In this document: positions 52,060 to 62,460 of the stretch, piece by piece | Numbering within the stretch: the first letter of the stretch is position 1 | How the letters are laid out: each line of letters starts with the position of its first letter | Assembly (NCBI GenBank): GCA_025058315.1 | Contig: JANXET010000005.1 | Location: 34,955 to 98,954, forward strand | Source: Candidatus Bathyarchaeota archaeon | GTDB taxonomy: Archaea > Thermoproteota > Bathyarchaeia > Bathyarchaeales > Bathycorpusculaceae | DNA: 64,000 nt | Reading direction: 5' to 3' | Program-made: the position numbers and the translations under genes | The notes under the pieces: generated by a model | What the model was told of the DNA's origin: nothing | The model's database searches: none | Seen by the model: the letters and a program-made list of their open reading frames with translations, nothing else

Positions 52060-53376
52060 TTGGACACCAACAACAGCGACTGGCAAAGAACCCACTATTC
52101 ATCTGAAGTTAAACCAGAGCTTGACGGGCAGAAGGTCACTCTTCTAGGCTGGATTCAGGAAATTAGGGACCTAGGCGGAATAAGCTTCATAATATTACAG
52201 GATAGGGAAGGAACAGTTCAGATCACAGTTCCGAAGAGGAAAGTTGCAGATGAGTTTCTCCGTAAGGTTGAAGCCTTACAGAAAAGATTCAGCATCGGTG
52301 TCAGGGGCATTGTGAAGAAAACACAGATGACACCTAGGGGCGTAGAGGTTATACCTGAGGAAATAAGAGTTTTCAGCACCGCAACTTCTCAGTTGCCAAT
52401 AGACATAGTGGGGAAGGTCCACGCAAACCTTGATGCCCGCCTTGATGCAAGGGCGCTTGATCTCTGCCGCGAAGAGAACATCGCCGTGTTCAAAATCCAG
52501 CATACAGCACTACAGGCTATAAGGGAATTCCTCTTGGATAAAGGGTTCATAGAGGTTTTTACGCCTAGAATAATAGCCTCGGCAACAGAAGGGGGCGCCG
52601 CACTCTTTCCAGTAGACTATTTTGGAAAGAAGGCCTACCTTGCCCAGAGTCCCCAACTTTACAAGGAACAGCTCACCATGAGTCTTGAAAAGGTCTTCGA
52701 AGCTGGAAAGTTCTTCAGGGCTGAGGAATCCCACACAAGACGCCATCTGAACGAATTCGTTTCAATAGATATTGAGCAGGCTTTTGCATCAGCGAAAGAC
52801 GTTATGAAGCTGCTGGAGCAGCTAATACAGCACACATGTAAAACTGTCAGCGAAAAATGCCAGAGGGAACTTGCTCTGCTTAATCATAGGCTAGAAGTGC
52901 CAACTTTACCATTCAAGCGCATTACATATGACGAGGTTCTAGCTGATTTAAAGCGTGAAGGCGTAGAGATACCATGGGGCGAGGATATTCCTACACCAGC
53001 TTTTAGGAAGCTGGGCAGAATCCACCCATACTTCTACTTTATAGTTGACTGGCCGACGAAATCTAAGGCTTTCTACATAAAGCCCAAAGATGAAAACCCC
53101 GAAATATGCGAGGGCTTCGACCTAATGTGGAGCTGGATTGAGCTGGCCTCAGGCGGAACAAGAATAGCCTCAAAAGCACTTCTCATAAAGCGTCTAGAGG
53201 AGAAAGGGCTTAACCCGGAATCATTCAAGCATCACCTTCAAGCTTTTGATTATGGTATGCCGCCCCATGCTGGATGGGCTATAGGCCTAGAAAGACTCAC
53301 AATGATGCTTACTGGGAAAAAAAACATCCGGGAGGTAACCCTATATCCCAGGGATAGGTTTAGACTTACACCGTAA
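52060..53376 (+). CDS. aspS: Aspartyl-tRNA synthetase (archaeal, possibly nondiscriminating)
   Basis: 438 residues of a class II synthetase. The N-terminal OB-fold (VTLLGWIQEIRDLGGISFIILQD) recognises the anticodon. The catalytic core has motif 2 (FRAEESHTRRHLNEFVSID) and motif 3 (HAGWAIGLERLTMMLTG). TTG start with GGGG upstream. Whether it charges tRNA-Asn too depends on anticodon-pocket residues I cannot assign with confidence. It follows the KH protein directly. Confidence 0.95.
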   Translation: MDTNNSDWQRTHYSSEVKPELDGQKVTLLGWIQEIRDLGGISFIILQDREGTVQITVPKRKVADEFLRKVEALQKRFSIGVRGIVKKTQMTPRGVEVIPEEIRVFSTATSQLPIDIVGKVHANLDARLDARALDLCREENIAVFKIQHTALQAIREFLLDKGFIEVFTPRIIASATEGGAALFPVDYFGKKAYLAQSPQLYKEQLTMSLEKVFEAGKFFRAEESHTRRHLNEFVSIDIEQAFASAKDVMKLLEQLIQHTCKTVSEKCQRELALLNHRLEVPTLPFKRITYDEVLADLKREGVEIPWGEDIPTPAFRKLGRIHPYFYFIVDWPTKSKAFYIKPKDENPEICEGFDLMWSWIELASGGTRIASKALLIKRLEEKGLNPESFKHHLQAFDYGMPPHAGWAIGLERLTMMLTGKKNIREVTLYPRDRFRLTP

Positions 53377-53402
53377 TCATAAAGCATGTTTAGCTGAATC
53401 AG

Positions 53403-53410
53403 TTATAAAA
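53403..53410 (+). promoter_or_regulatory. TATA box of the purF operon
   Basis: TTATAAAA lies about 35 bases before the ATG at 53443, giving a short or nearly absent leader. It is the only promoter-like element between aspS and purF, so it should drive the five-gene purine operon. Confidence 0.5.
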
Positions 53411-53442
53411 GTTGATAAACAACTACTGAGTTATTGCGGTGT

Positions 53443-54957
53443 ATGGGAGAACATTTAAAGATAGCATGCGGAGTTTTCGGCGCCATTCACCTTAACCGCG
53501 GAAATGTTTTCCCCTATGTCTATTGGGGACTTAGAGCCCAGAACCATAGAGGGCATCAGTCTCATGGTTTTCTCACTTTTGATGGAAGTAAATTTCACAT
53601 TTACAAGGCTTTGGACCTTGTGCCCAAAATTAGACCTAGCGCGATAAACGAGTGGCTTGAGCGTTTGCCGGGACACGTAGGAGTAGGAAATGTCCGCTAT
53701 ACCACATTCGGGGAAACTGATGAAAAATCAATTTTAAAAGACACGCAGCCCGCAACCGCCTGCATAAAAGGCGCCAAGCTTGCAATATCTTTTAACGGCA
53801 ACATCGTTAACACCCTTCAGCTTAAAAAGGAACTTACTAAAGATGGAAGGCGCAGAAGCGACGCGAAACTGCTATGTATAAAAATACTAGCCGAGTTTTC
53901 TAGAAGCAAAGACCTTTTCTCAGCTGTTGAAGCCTGCATGAGAGATGTTGAAGGCGCCTACTCCGTTGCCGGAATAACAGCGAATGGAGAACTGTTCGCG
54001 TTCAAGGACCCACACGGCATAAGACCTCTATGCATGGGCCACAGCGAGAGCATGGACATCTACGCTTTCTCATCTGAAACCGTGGGTCTAGATATTAACG
54101 GATTCACAAGAGATTTCGAGTTGGAGCCAGGCGAACTCGTGGTCATTTCAAAGGAGGGCGTAAAAAGAAAAAGGCTAATGAAGTGCCGCAAGGCTTTCTG
54201 CGCATTTGAAATCGCGTATTTTGCAAGGCCAGACTCACGCTTTGATGAAAAACATGTTTACGAGATTAGGGAGGAGTTTGGAAGGAATCTTGCAAGGGAG
54301 AACCCGGATATAGCTGGGGACGCAGACATAATTGTTTCCCTTCCTGAAACAGGGGATGACGCGGCTTTTGGAGTATATGAAGAGACGGGGTTAAGGTGGG
54401 AGAGAGCTACAAGGAGGCATAGATACGTCACCGAGAGGGCGTTTATAATGCTTAGCAGGGAGCGTTATGCAACCATAGACAAGAAAGTTAACATTTTAGC
54501 CTCAAAGGTTAGGGATAAACGTGTGATAGTGATTGATGACAGCATAGTTCGAGGAGACACTACAAAAATCACCATAGAGAAGCTACGGAGAATGGGCGCT
54601 AAGAAGGTTTACATGTTCATAACATTTCCGCGGATAATTGGACCGTGCTTCTACGGGATTGACATGGCAACATATAGCCAACTTATAGGCGCAAAAAACA
54701 CTCCTGAGGAGATAGCCAAAATCATAGGCGCTGACGCGGTACGCTACCAGTCCATCGAAGGCTTCGTGAATGCAACAGGCTTCAGAAGGGATGAGCTCTG
54801 CCTTGGATGCGTAACAGGCGAGTACCCTACAACTTTAGCTCAGAAGATTGCTGACACCATGAAGAAAAGGTTCCTTGAGGGGCGGGAGGAAACCAGAAGG
54901 CTTTATGAAGATTATGCGCTTATAGAGGAAATCACGAGCAGCAAAAACAGCAGTTGA
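53443..54957 (+). CDS. purF: Amidophosphoribosyltransferase
   Basis: About 504 residues, the first committed step of purine synthesis (PRPP plus glutamine to phosphoribosylamine). The nucleophile Cys lies in KIACGVFGA after a short propeptide that must be removed. The PRPP motif is VIVIDDSIVRGDTTK near residue 362. Three cysteines in CRKAFCAFEIAYFARP and CLGCVTGEYPT fit the [4Fe-4S] ligands of the Bacillus-type enzyme. The ATG at 53443 follows GCGGTG. The other purine genes follow tightly. Confidence 0.95.
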   Translation: MGEHLKIACGVFGAIHLNRGNVFPYVYWGLRAQNHRGHQSHGFLTFDGSKFHIYKALDLVPKIRPSAINEWLERLPGHVGVGNVRYTTFGETDEKSILKDTQPATACIKGAKLAISFNGNIVNTLQLKKELTKDGRRRSDAKLLCIKILAEFSRSKDLFSAVEACMRDVEGAYSVAGITANGELFAFKDPHGIRPLCMGHSESMDIYAFSSETVGLDINGFTRDFELEPGELVVISKEGVKRKRLMKCRKAFCAFEIAYFARPDSRFDEKHVYEIREEFGRNLARENPDIAGDADIIVSLPETGDDAAFGVYEETGLRWERATRRHRYVTERAFIMLSRERYATIDKKVNILASKVRDKRVIVIDDSIVRGDTTKITIEKLRRMGAKKVYMFITFPRIIGPCFYGIDMATYSQLIGAKNTPEEIAKIIGADAVRYQSIEGFVNATGFRRDELCLGCVTGEYPTTLAQKIADTMKKRFLEGREETRRLYEDYALIEEITSSKNSS

Positions 54958-54975
54958 GATGCCGGGGGTTACACT

Positions 54976-56388
54976 TTGGTTGAGAGGGTAGGCGTTTTCG
55001 TGGTTTCATATGGGGCACGCGAAGCTGCCATGGTTGACGCTTTAAAAAGAAGCCTAAACTACGAGGTAGAAGTTTACGTTGCTGACAAGCAAAAAAACCC
55101 ATTCAACGTGAAAAACGCTGTGGAACATGCGGTTATTCCGGATCTTAACGTTGAGTTAATATGCAGGTTTGTGGAAGCCCACAAGGAAAAGATAGATTTC
55201 GGCATAGTTGGCCCTGAAAAGCCGATTATAGAGGGCGTGCGCAACCTAGTTGAGAAGCGAACGGGAATACCGGTGATTTGCCCCACAAAGGAATACGCCA
55301 TAGAGGCAAGTAAGGTTCAGCAGCGCCTCTTATTCCAAGAAGTTGTTCCAGAGGTTAACCCTCGCTTCAGAATATTCAGCCCGGAAGACTACAGCAGTGA
55401 AGAGCAGGCTGAAAGGGACCTTTATAAGTGGCTGGACGAGCTGGAGAACCAAGCGGTGGTTAAACCTGACAAGCCGGCGTCTGGGAAGGGTGTAGGCGTC
55501 TGGGGAGACCACTTCACAACACGTAAGCAGCTCTTTGCGCATTTCTGGGAAAACCTGAAACACGGTAAGGTGATAGTGGAGGAGAAGCTTGATGGGGAGG
55601 AATCAAGTTTCCAGGCCTTCTGCGACGGCAAACACTTGGTGCCTCTGCCGGAGACACGAGATTACAAAAGGGCATTCGACGGGGATAAAGGTCCAAACAC
55701 TGGCGGGATGGGCTCATATAAGGATGTAGGGGAAAGCCTCCCGTTCATGACGGCGGACGATCGGGAGAGGGAGATAGAAATAGTTAACAGGCTTTTCAGG
55801 AAGTGGGAGGTTAAGGAAAAAAACGCCCTAAGAGGTATCCCATTCTATGTGGCTTTCATGCATACTTGTGAAGGACCAAAAATACTTGAAAACAACAGCC
55901 GCCCCGGAGATCCTGAAATAATTAATATTCTGCCACTGCTGAAAGACGACTTTGTAGACATATGCCTCAAAATACTTGAAGGAAACCTCACACATGTAGA
56001 GCTCAGCAGGGAAGCTTCAGTGGTGATTTATAAGGTGCCGCCTAGCTATGGAGGATTCGCCGAAGCCTTCCCACATCTGGTTAGGAAGAATGAAATTAAC
56101 AGTCCAATAGACCTTTCAGAGGCTTATGCGCTTGAGAAGAGACACGGCGGCAAACTTAGAGTCTACCCGGCGGCTGTTGAGCTGAAGGGAAACAGCATTT
56201 ACCCGCTTAAATCGAGAGCGGTAAGCGTTGTGGGAATAGCGGGGGATATAGAATCCGCCAGAGAAATTTCGCTTGAGGGCATCAGGGCAATCAAGGGCGG
56301 AGCACTGTGGCATAGGAATGACATAGCCTCTAAGGAACACATAGGTAGAAGTATATGCCACATGGAAAAGTTAAGAGGACGAAGATGA
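54976..56388 (+). CDS. purD: Phosphoribosylamine-glycine ligase
   Basis: 470 residues of an ATP-grasp ligase that makes glycinamide ribonucleotide. PurD hallmarks are PDKPASGKGVGVWG near residue 155 (ATP loop), YKRAFDGDKGPNTGGMGS (about 230), and ENNSRPGDPEI near residue 308. Longer than the usual 420-430 residues. TTG start with GGGGGT. The stop overlaps the start of the next gene (ATGA), so translation is coupled. Confidence 0.93.
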   Translation: MVERVGVFVVSYGAREAAMVDALKRSLNYEVEVYVADKQKNPFNVKNAVEHAVIPDLNVELICRFVEAHKEKIDFGIVGPEKPIIEGVRNLVEKRTGIPVICPTKEYAIEASKVQQRLLFQEVVPEVNPRFRIFSPEDYSSEEQAERDLYKWLDELENQAVVKPDKPASGKGVGVWGDHFTTRKQLFAHFWENLKHGKVIVEEKLDGEESSFQAFCDGKHLVPLPETRDYKRAFDGDKGPNTGGMGSYKDVGESLPFMTADDREREIEIVNRLFRKWEVKEKNALRGIPFYVAFMHTCEGPKILENNSRPGDPEIINILPLLKDDFVDICLKILEGNLTHVELSREASVVIYKVPPSYGGFAEAFPHLVRKNEINSPIDLSEAYALEKRHGGKLRVYPAAVELKGNSIYPLKSRAVSVVGIAGDIESAREISLEGIRAIKGGALWHRNDIASKEHIGRSICHMEKLRGRR

Positions 56389-57467
56389 GCCGAGTATTCA
56401 TTTCAGACTGCGAAGGCCCAATTTCAAAAAACGATAACGCCTTTGAGCTTGCAAGTCACTATATTCCCCGTGGAGACCGCTTCTTCACGGTTATAAGCCG
56501 CTACGACGACGTTCTAGCGGATGTTTTGAAGCGAAGAGGATATAAGGCTGGAGACACGTTGAAGCTGATCCTTCCATTCCTCAAGGCTTACGGCGTCACC
56601 AACAATGAGATGCAGAGTTTTTCAGCGCGCACGTTAATGCTTATGCCGCATTCAGGCGAAGCCCTCCAGCAGGTGCGGCGCATAACCAGAGCCTTTATCG
56701 TGAGCACGAGCTATGAACACTATGTGAGGGCACTATGCAAAGCCATAGATTTTCCATTTCATAGCACTTACTGCACAAGAGTTGACATGGACAGTTACAG
56801 GCTGAGCCTAGAAGAAAAACAGAGGCTTATGAAGCTGGCTGACGAAATAGCAGTCATGCCTATTATTGAAATCCCAGCCGGAGCCTGTGGTCTTGATGAC
56901 TTCCCTGAAAAACATAGAGCCGCCATTAGAAGGCTGGATGAAATCTTCTGGAACGAAATAGCCCAAATGGAGGCAGGGAAAATTCTACGCGAGGTTAACC
57001 CTGTGGGAGGAAGCGAGAAGGCTGAAGCTGTGAAGGATATAGCCCGCAAGCTGAATGTGGAACTTGCCGACATAATCTACGTTGGTGACAGCATAACAGA
57101 CGCTGAGGCCTTCAGGCTTGTAAGGGCAGGCGGAGGCTTAACATTGTCCTTTAACGGGAACCGCTACGCTATCAGAAACGCTGAAGTGGCTGTAATATCG
57201 GAAACAGGCCTTGTAACGGCTGTTATCGCTGAGCTCTTTATGCACTTAGGCAAGGAGGAGACTATGAATGTCTTGGAGAACTGGAGTTGGGAAGCACTTG
57301 AGAAAAGCCCTTTAAGCCGCATAACACTTGAAAAGCTTGCAGCCGCCTGTAAAAAGGGGCTGCCTAAAGTTAAATTAGTTGCAGACGAAAATATGGATGC
57401 ATTGATACAGGAAAGCGAGGAGTTTAGGAAAAGGGTTAGAGGGGAGGCTGTGGGAGGTTTAGGGTGA
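56385..57467 (+). CDS. HAD-like protein of the EhaR type (COG4030-like), inside the purine operon
   Basis: About 360 residues of the HAD superfamily. Motif I is [19 protein letters not shown] (D-x-E rather than D-x-D), the cap region follows, and motif IV is [14 protein letters not shown] near residue 230. This wording matches the archaeal family annotated as energy-converting hydrogenase A subunit R. No hydrogenase genes are nearby. The placement between purD and the ftr homologue argues for a phosphatase role in nucleotide or cofactor metabolism (inference). ATG 56385 overlaps purD. Confidence 0.82.
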   Translation: MSRVFISDCEGPISKNDNAFELASHYIPRGDRFFTVISRYDDVLADVLKRRGYKAGDTLKLILPFLKAYGVTNNEMQSFSARTLMLMPHSGEALQQVRRITRAFIVSTSYEHYVRALCKAIDFPFHSTYCTRVDMDSYRLSLEEKQRLMKLADEIAVMPIIEIPAGACGLDDFPEKHRAAIRRLDEIFWNEIAQMEAGKILREVNPVGGSEKAEAVKDIARKLNVELADIIYVGDSITDAEAFRLVRAGGGLTLSFNGNRYAIRNAEVAVISETGLVTAVIAELFMHLGKEETMNVLENWSWEALEKSPLSRITLEKLAAACKKGLPKVKLVADENMDALIQESEEFRKRVRGEAVGGLG

Positions 57468-58378
57468 TGAATGAAAAACTCTTCGTGGAGAACACGTATG
57501 CCGAAGCCTTTCAAGGAGTATACTGCAGGGTTATAGTTACAGCCGACGACGAGGAAACCCTTGTAAGGGCTGCAGAGGACGCCACTGCAACGCCTGCAAC
57601 AGTTATAGGGAGAATTGAAGGCGGAGTGGAGAAACTGCTGGGCGAAGGGCAAACCCCCGACGGGCGGAAAGGCGCGGTACTTCAGTTTTGGGGGATGATA
57701 GATCCTAAAAAGCCATTCTCCGAGTCTCTGAAAAGGTTTGAGGTGGAGTTTTCCTACAGGATAAGGCAGGACATACTCGTAAAGCCCTTTACAGCACTTT
57801 TTGATGCTTCATTGAATCCTGAGGGAAAGCTTGACATGATGGAGAGAGTTGGATACTGTGGAGATGGATACGAATGGACTGAGGAAAGGTATGGGCGAAC
57901 GGTTATAGTAGTGCCCATAATGGTTCCTGACTTTATAATAGAGCGCTACCTTGGATATGCGAGAGGAGTTATGGGCGCAAACTTCTGGATCATGTGTGAG
58001 ACTAAGGAGGCTGTAAAAGAGGCTGGAAGAAAATCCCTCGAAGCAATACATGAGATTGAGGGAGTTGTAACTCCCTTTGACGTGTGCTCAGCCGGTTCCA
58101 AGCCTGAAACGCGGTATCCATGGATCGGCCCCACAACAAACCATTCTTACTGTCCATCGCTGAGGAAGATTCTGGGCGGAGATTCAAAGGTTCCGGAGGG
58201 TGTGAGGTACATTCCTGAAATAGTTATTAACGGGATATCGCTTGAAGCCGTTAAACAGGCTATGCGTGCGGGCATAACAGCAGCGATGAAAGTTAAAGGA
58301 GTAGTGGGGATTTCAGCTGGAAACTACGGTGGGAAACTTGGAGATTTTAGGATCCATCTTCAGGAGCTTTTCAAATGA
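57464..58378 (+). CDS. ftr: Formylmethanofuran:tetrahydromethanopterin formyltransferase homologue (Ftr)
   Basis: 304 residues of the Ftr family, which transfers formyl between methanofuran and H4MPT. Family signatures are [19 protein letters not shown] at the N-terminus, the [13 protein letters not shown] core near residue 163, and the C-terminal [20 protein letters not shown]. The middle (about 75-115) is divergent from classical Ftr, raising the possibility of a changed substrate. It overlaps both neighbours by four bases (HAD gene and pfkB), so it is part of the purine operon. It may provide or consume a C1 unit for purine synthesis. Confidence 0.88.
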   Translation: MMNEKLFVENTYAEAFQGVYCRVIVTADDEETLVRAAEDATATPATVIGRIEGGVEKLLGEGQTPDGRKGAVLQFWGMIDPKKPFSESLKRFEVEFSYRIRQDILVKPFTALFDASLNPEGKLDMMERVGYCGDGYEWTEERYGRTVIVVPIMVPDFIIERYLGYARGVMGANFWIMCETKEAVKEAGRKSLEAIHEIEGVVTPFDVCSAGSKPETRYPWIGPTTNHSYCPSLRKILGGDSKVPEGVRYIPEIVINGISLEAVKQAMRAGITAAMKVKGVVGISAGNYGGKLGDFRIHLQELFK

Positions 58379-59289
58379 GTCGATTACAAGTGGTGGGGTT
58401 TGGAGCTCTAAACGTCGACAAGCTTTACAGGGTGAACAAGATAGCTGGGCCTGAAGAGGAAAGCTTCATAAGTGGTTATGAGGAGGCCTGCGGGGGTTCT
58501 GCTGCCAATACCATTGTGGGCTTGGCTAGGCTTGGGTGCCTCGTGGGTTTTATAGGCAAAGTGTCTAGGGACCGGGAGGGGGAAATGCTTGTCACGGAGT
58601 TCAGGAGGGAAGGGGTAGATACTGGAGGCATCATATGGGCTGAGAGTGGAAGAAGCGGATCCGTGTTAGGCTTCATCGACGAGAAGGGTGAAAGAGCGCT
58701 TTACGTGGATCCAGGTGTGAACGACACAATAGAGTTTAATGAGATAAGCAGTGAATATGCCTTCCAAGCCGAGTTTATCCATTTATCCTCCTTTGCAGGG
58801 GAAAAACCCTTCATGGCGCAGAAGAGGCTGTTGCAAGCGCTTCCATGTAACATTAAGGTAAGCCTTGACCCGGGCGAGTTATACGCAAGGAAAGGGCTTA
58901 ATGGGCTGAAGGACATTATCAGCCGCGCATATGTGATTATGCCAAACGCAAGGGAACTTACGCTTTTAACTGGAGAAAGAGGCTACGTTGAAGGAGCTGC
59001 TGAGCTCATTAAGGCTGGGGCTAAAATCGTGGCTGTGAAACTGGGCTCGGCAGGATGCTATGTAACGGATGGAAAACGTGGCTTTCATGTAGAAGCCTTC
59101 AAAGTGCCCGTGGTGGATACAACCGGGGCAGGGGATGCCTTCTGCGCAGGCTTCCTTTTCGGGCTGATCCATGGTAAAAGCCTGTATGAATGTGGAAGGA
59201 TCGGGAACTTTGTAGCTTCCAAATGCATAACAAGAATAGGGGCCAGAGCAGGGTTGCCCCGACTTGAGGATTTAAAACTTCTTCTCTAA
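58375..59289 (+). CDS. PfkB/ribokinase-family kinase
   Basis: 304 residues of the PfkB family. The N-terminal signature is [16 protein letters not shown] near residue 40, and the catalytic end has [18 protein letters not shown] near residue 240 with the Asp base. It binds ATP and phosphorylates a sugar or nucleoside. In a purine operon a nucleoside (inosine/guanosine/adenosine) kinase is the likeliest reading, but the substrate is not determined. Start ATG 58375 overlaps the ftr stop. The 3' end overlaps the convergent purQ by 18 bases. Confidence 0.88.
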   Translation: MSRLQVVGFGALNVDKLYRVNKIAGPEEESFISGYEEACGGSAANTIVGLARLGCLVGFIGKVSRDREGEMLVTEFRREGVDTGGIIWAESGRSGSVLGFIDEKGERALYVDPGVNDTIEFNEISSEYAFQAEFIHLSSFAGEKPFMAQKRLLQALPCNIKVSLDPGELYARKGLNGLKDIISRAYVIMPNARELTLLTGERGYVEGAAELIKAGAKIVAVKLGSAGCYVTDGKRGFHVEAFKVPVVDTTGAGDAFCAGFLFGLIHGKSLYECGRIGNFVASKCITRIGARAGLPRLEDLKLLL

Positions 59290-60090
59290 GTGATTGATTA
59301 TGCTTTCGAATAACAATTTACCGTCGCCATATTGCGGCATGAAGCTTTGTCTCGTCCAGTCTGGAAGCTGCCACCAGTAGAATGCTCTTTCAGGATGAGG
59401 CATAAGCCCTAGAACCGTGCCTTCTGGACTGCATATCCCAGCTATGTCGTAAAGTGATCCATTAGGATTATATGGATATTTCCCCCCAGCTTCTACGCCT
59501 TCCTTTGTGCAGTATCTGAAGACCAGCTGGTCGTTTTCAATCAGCCTTTTTAGGCATCGGGTTTCCGTCTCTTTGGGAAACAGAAATCTTCCTTCAGCAT
59601 GAGCTACGGGAATACGTAACACCTGCCCTTTTGGGATTTTGGCGGTGAATATGCATTTCCCATTGTTTTCATGTCTTATGTAAACCCAACGGCAATGGAA
59701 ACCGGGCGGATTATTCGGGGCTAGGACGGCTTCAGGATAAGGCGCTATTCCATCGAAAGCCGGAAGAAGACCAGCTTCCACAAGCACTTGGAATCCATTG
59801 CATATCCCAAGGACGGGGCGCCCTTCATCCACGAAGGACATGAGCTCTCTTCCCATCTTAGCAAGCATCCACTTAGCCCAGATCGCTCCAGCCCTCACAT
59901 AGTCCCCGTATGAAAACCCACCTGGAAGCACAAGCGCATTATACTCCATTAGGCTACGGTGTTTAACCACATGGTTCACATGCAGTATGTCAGCCTGGAC
60001 CCCCAAGTCTTCAAAGGCGTACTTTGTTTCCATGTCACAGTTTGTTCCACCTACACGAAGTATGCATACTCTTATTTCATGGCGTTTCAT
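59272..60090 (-). CDS. purQ: Phosphoribosylformylglycinamidine synthase subunit PurQ
   Basis: 272 residues of the glutaminase subunit of FGAM synthase. The nucleophile Cys is in PVLGICNGFQVLVEAGLLPA near residue 94, VLPGGFSYGDYVRAGAIW near 56 is the type-I glutaminase loop, and the C-terminal His/Glu pair is GLMPHPERAFYWW near 235. It forms a complex with PurL and PurS, encoded next to it on the same strand. Confidence 0.95.
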   Translation of the reverse strand: MKRHEIRVCILRVGGTNCDMETKYAFEDLGVQADILHVNHVVKHRSLMEYNALVLPGGFSYGDYVRAGAIWAKWMLAKMGRELMSFVDEGRPVLGICNGFQVLVEAGLLPAFDGIAPYPEAVLAPNNPPGFHCRWVYIRHENNGKCIFTAKIPKGQVLRIPVAHAEGRFLFPKETETRCLKRLIENDQLVFRYCTKEGVEAGGKYPYNPNGSLYDIAGICSPEGTVLGLMPHPERAFYWWQLPDWTRQSFMPQYGDGKLLFESIINHLEKKF

Positions 60091-60093
60091 GTT

Positions 60094-62460
60094 TCACCCC
60101 AGAGTTTTTTTCCAACAGTTTCTAAGCTCCGTAAGAGGCGCATCAATCACAACACCACCATTAAGCCCATGGATTCGAAGTCTCTGAGTCCGTGTAACAC
60201 GGCCTATTTCCGCATAAGTGCAACCACGCATTATGGCTTCGAAGTCGGCTCGGCACTTCTCCGGAACCTCTAATAGGAAGCGGCTGTTAGACTCTGAAAA
60301 AAGTATCAGATCATTCCTCTCCAGGTTCTCCCTTGGAACCAGACGAAGGTCCAGCTCTAAGCCGTAGCCACCTGAGAAGGCCATTTCAGCAGCCGCCACC
60401 GCCAAGCCACCTTCTGACAGGTCATGGCAGGAGCTTATGATGCCAAGGTCGATAGCTCGCGTCAGCGCCTTGAAGGTTTTCCTAGCGTTAACGACGCGGA
60501 CTTTAGGCACGCTACAACCGAGAAAACCCATAAGCCGGTAATATTCTGAGCCTCCAAGCTCACGGTAGGTTTTCCCAACGATGTACACAAGGTTGCCCGG
60601 TGATTTAACATCCATTGTTACTGCGGCGCGGATGTCAGGCATCACACCTAAAGCCGTTATCAGAAGCGTAGGTGTCACAGGACCAAGCGGCGACTCGTTA
60701 TAGAGGCTGTCTTTTCCGGAGATGAATGGGGTTCGATAGGCTTTTGCAATTTCGTAGCATGCCTGGCAGGCTCTGACCAGGGTGCCCAGCCTGTCAGGCT
60801 TTTCAGGGTTACCCCATGTGAAATTGTCAAGCAGAGCTATTCTTCTTCCGCCTACGGCCAGGTTGTTTCTCACCGCTTCATCTATTGCGGAGGCAGCCAT
60901 CCAGTATGGGTCAATCTTTCCATAGTTCGGGTTCATGCCGCAGGATATTACAAGCCCCCGCCAGGAATTTTTCAGCGGCTTCAACAATGCAGCGTCACTT
61001 GGCCCATCATGCTCGCCTACTAGAGGCTTGATTACGGTGGCGCCCTTAACCTCATGATCGTAGGTTCTTAAAACGGCTTCTCGGCTGGCTATGTTAGGCG
61101 ATGCCAAAAGCCTCAACAATATGTGATTTAGATCTTGAGGCTCCGGGAAAACAGGCTCTTCCAGCTTCGGCGGTTCATAAAAGGCTTCCCGCGTAACATT
61201 TGGAGGACTGAACAGGAAGGGTATTTCCAGCTCCGCAACTTTTTCACCGGCGTAATAAAGCTGTAGAAGCCCATTATCCGCGTATTTTCCGATGGCTGTG
61301 GCTTCAACGTCCTCGCTACAGAAAATTTCAAGCACTTTTTCAAGGTTTTCAGGCGGAACCGCGAGGAGCATTCTCTCCTGGGACTCTGAAATGTATATTT
61401 CCCAGGGCGCCATTCCAGGGTGCTTCAGTGGAACTTTGTCAAGCTCCACTGTGGCTCCGCAGTTGAATCTCTTTGCAGTTTCGCCTACGGCTGATGATAA
61501 GCCGCCTCCTCCAAGGTCAGTTATAGCGGAAGCAAGCTCCAAGTCTCTTATGGCGATTATAGCCCTTCTCAGCTTCTCCTCCTCTAAGGGGTTGGCTATT
61601 TGTACAGCCGGCCTTGAAGTTTCCTCAGACTTTTCTGTCAGTTCAGCTGAGGCGAAGGTTACGCCGTGAATGCCGTCTCTTCCTGTTTTGCCTCCTGCTA
61701 GGACGATTATGTCGCCTGGTTTGACGTTTCTCCTGAACTTTTTAATGGGAAGAAGCCCAACACAGCCGCAGTAAACAATAACGTTTCCCACATAGCTTTC
61801 GTCGAAGTATATGGCACCGTTGACTATCGGGATCCCCATGTTGTTGCCGTAGCACCCTATGCCAGCGACTACGCCCATGTAAATGTATTTAGGATGCTTT
61901 ATTCCTGGCGGAAGTTTCTCGTATGGGTAATCGAGCGGGCCGAAGCCTAAAACGTCCATACAAGCAATGGGATCCGCCCACACGCCTAGGATGTCGCGGA
62001 TCACACCGCCAACTCCTGTGGCTGCGCCGCCGAAGGGTTCTATAGCTGAAGGATGATTATGAGTTTCTACTTTAACGGCTATGCCGTAGCCGCCTTGGAA
62101 GCGTATTATTCCAGCGTTGTCCTCAAACACTGAGTAGCACCATTTAGGCTTCAGCTCCTCTGTAACCTTCGCAATGTATGTGCGAAATAGACTGCGAATT
62201 TCCTTCCCGTTGAAGCGTATTATACCCTTGAAGGTTTTGTGGTAGCAATGTTCAGACCAGGTTTGGCCTATTGTCTGAAGTTCCACGTCTGTGGGGTTTC
62301 GCGCTTTACTTTTGAAGTAGCTTTGAATAGCCTTCATTTCCTGCAGATTTAGGCCTATCCCGAGTTCACTGCTCACCGTTAACAGCTGCTGGTCTGTAGC
62401 TTTCAGGATGTTTATCTCAAAAAGCGGATAGGGTGTGTCTCTGCGCAGGTATAGGCTCAT
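60094..62460 (-). CDS. purL: Phosphoribosylformylglycinamidine synthase subunit PurL
   Basis: About 788 residues of the large FGAM synthase subunit, which binds ATP and FGAR. Signatures are TIGQTWSEHCYHKTF near residue 63, VKVETHNHPSAIEPFGGAATGVGG near 105, and the second half-repeat with SCHDLSEGGLAVAAAE near 690. ATG 62460 overlaps the purS TGA by four bases, so translation is coupled. An extra N-terminal frame to 62478 reads into purS. Longer than some archaeal PurL. Confidence 0.96.
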   Translation of the reverse strand: MSLYLRRDTPYPLFEINILKATDQQLLTVSSELGIGLNLQEMKAIQSYFKSKARNPTDVELQTIGQTWSEHCYHKTFKGIIRFNGKEIRSLFRTYIAKVTEELKPKWCYSVFEDNAGIIRFQGGYGIAVKVETHNHPSAIEPFGGAATGVGGVIRDILGVWADPIACMDVLGFGPLDYPYEKLPPGIKHPKYIYMGVVAGIGCYGNNMGIPIVNGAIYFDESYVGNVIVYCGCVGLLPIKKFRRNVKPGDIIVLAGGKTGRDGIHGVTFASAELTEKSEETSRPAVQIANPLEEEKLRRAIIAIRDLELASAITDLGGGGLSSAVGETAKRFNCGATVELDKVPLKHPGMAPWEIYISESQERMLLAVPPENLEKVLEIFCSEDVEATAIGKYADNGLLQLYYAGEKVAELEIPFLFSPPNVTREAFYEPPKLEEPVFPEPQDLNHILLRLLASPNIASREAVLRTYDHEVKGATVIKPLVGEHDGPSDAALLKPLKNSWRGLVISCGMNPNYGKIDPYWMAASAIDEAVRNNLAVGGRRIALLDNFTWGNPEKPDRLGTLVRACQACYEIAKAYRTPFISGKDSLYNESPLGPVTPTLLITALGVMPDIRAAVTMDVKSPGNLVYIVGKTYRELGGSEYYRLMGFLGCSVPKVRVVNARKTFKALTRAIDLGIISSCHDLSEGGLAVAAAEMAFSGGYGLELDLRLVPRENLERNDLILFSESNSRFLLEVPEKCRADFEAIMRGCTYAEIGRVTRTQRLRIHGLNGGVVIDAPLTELRNCWKKTLG

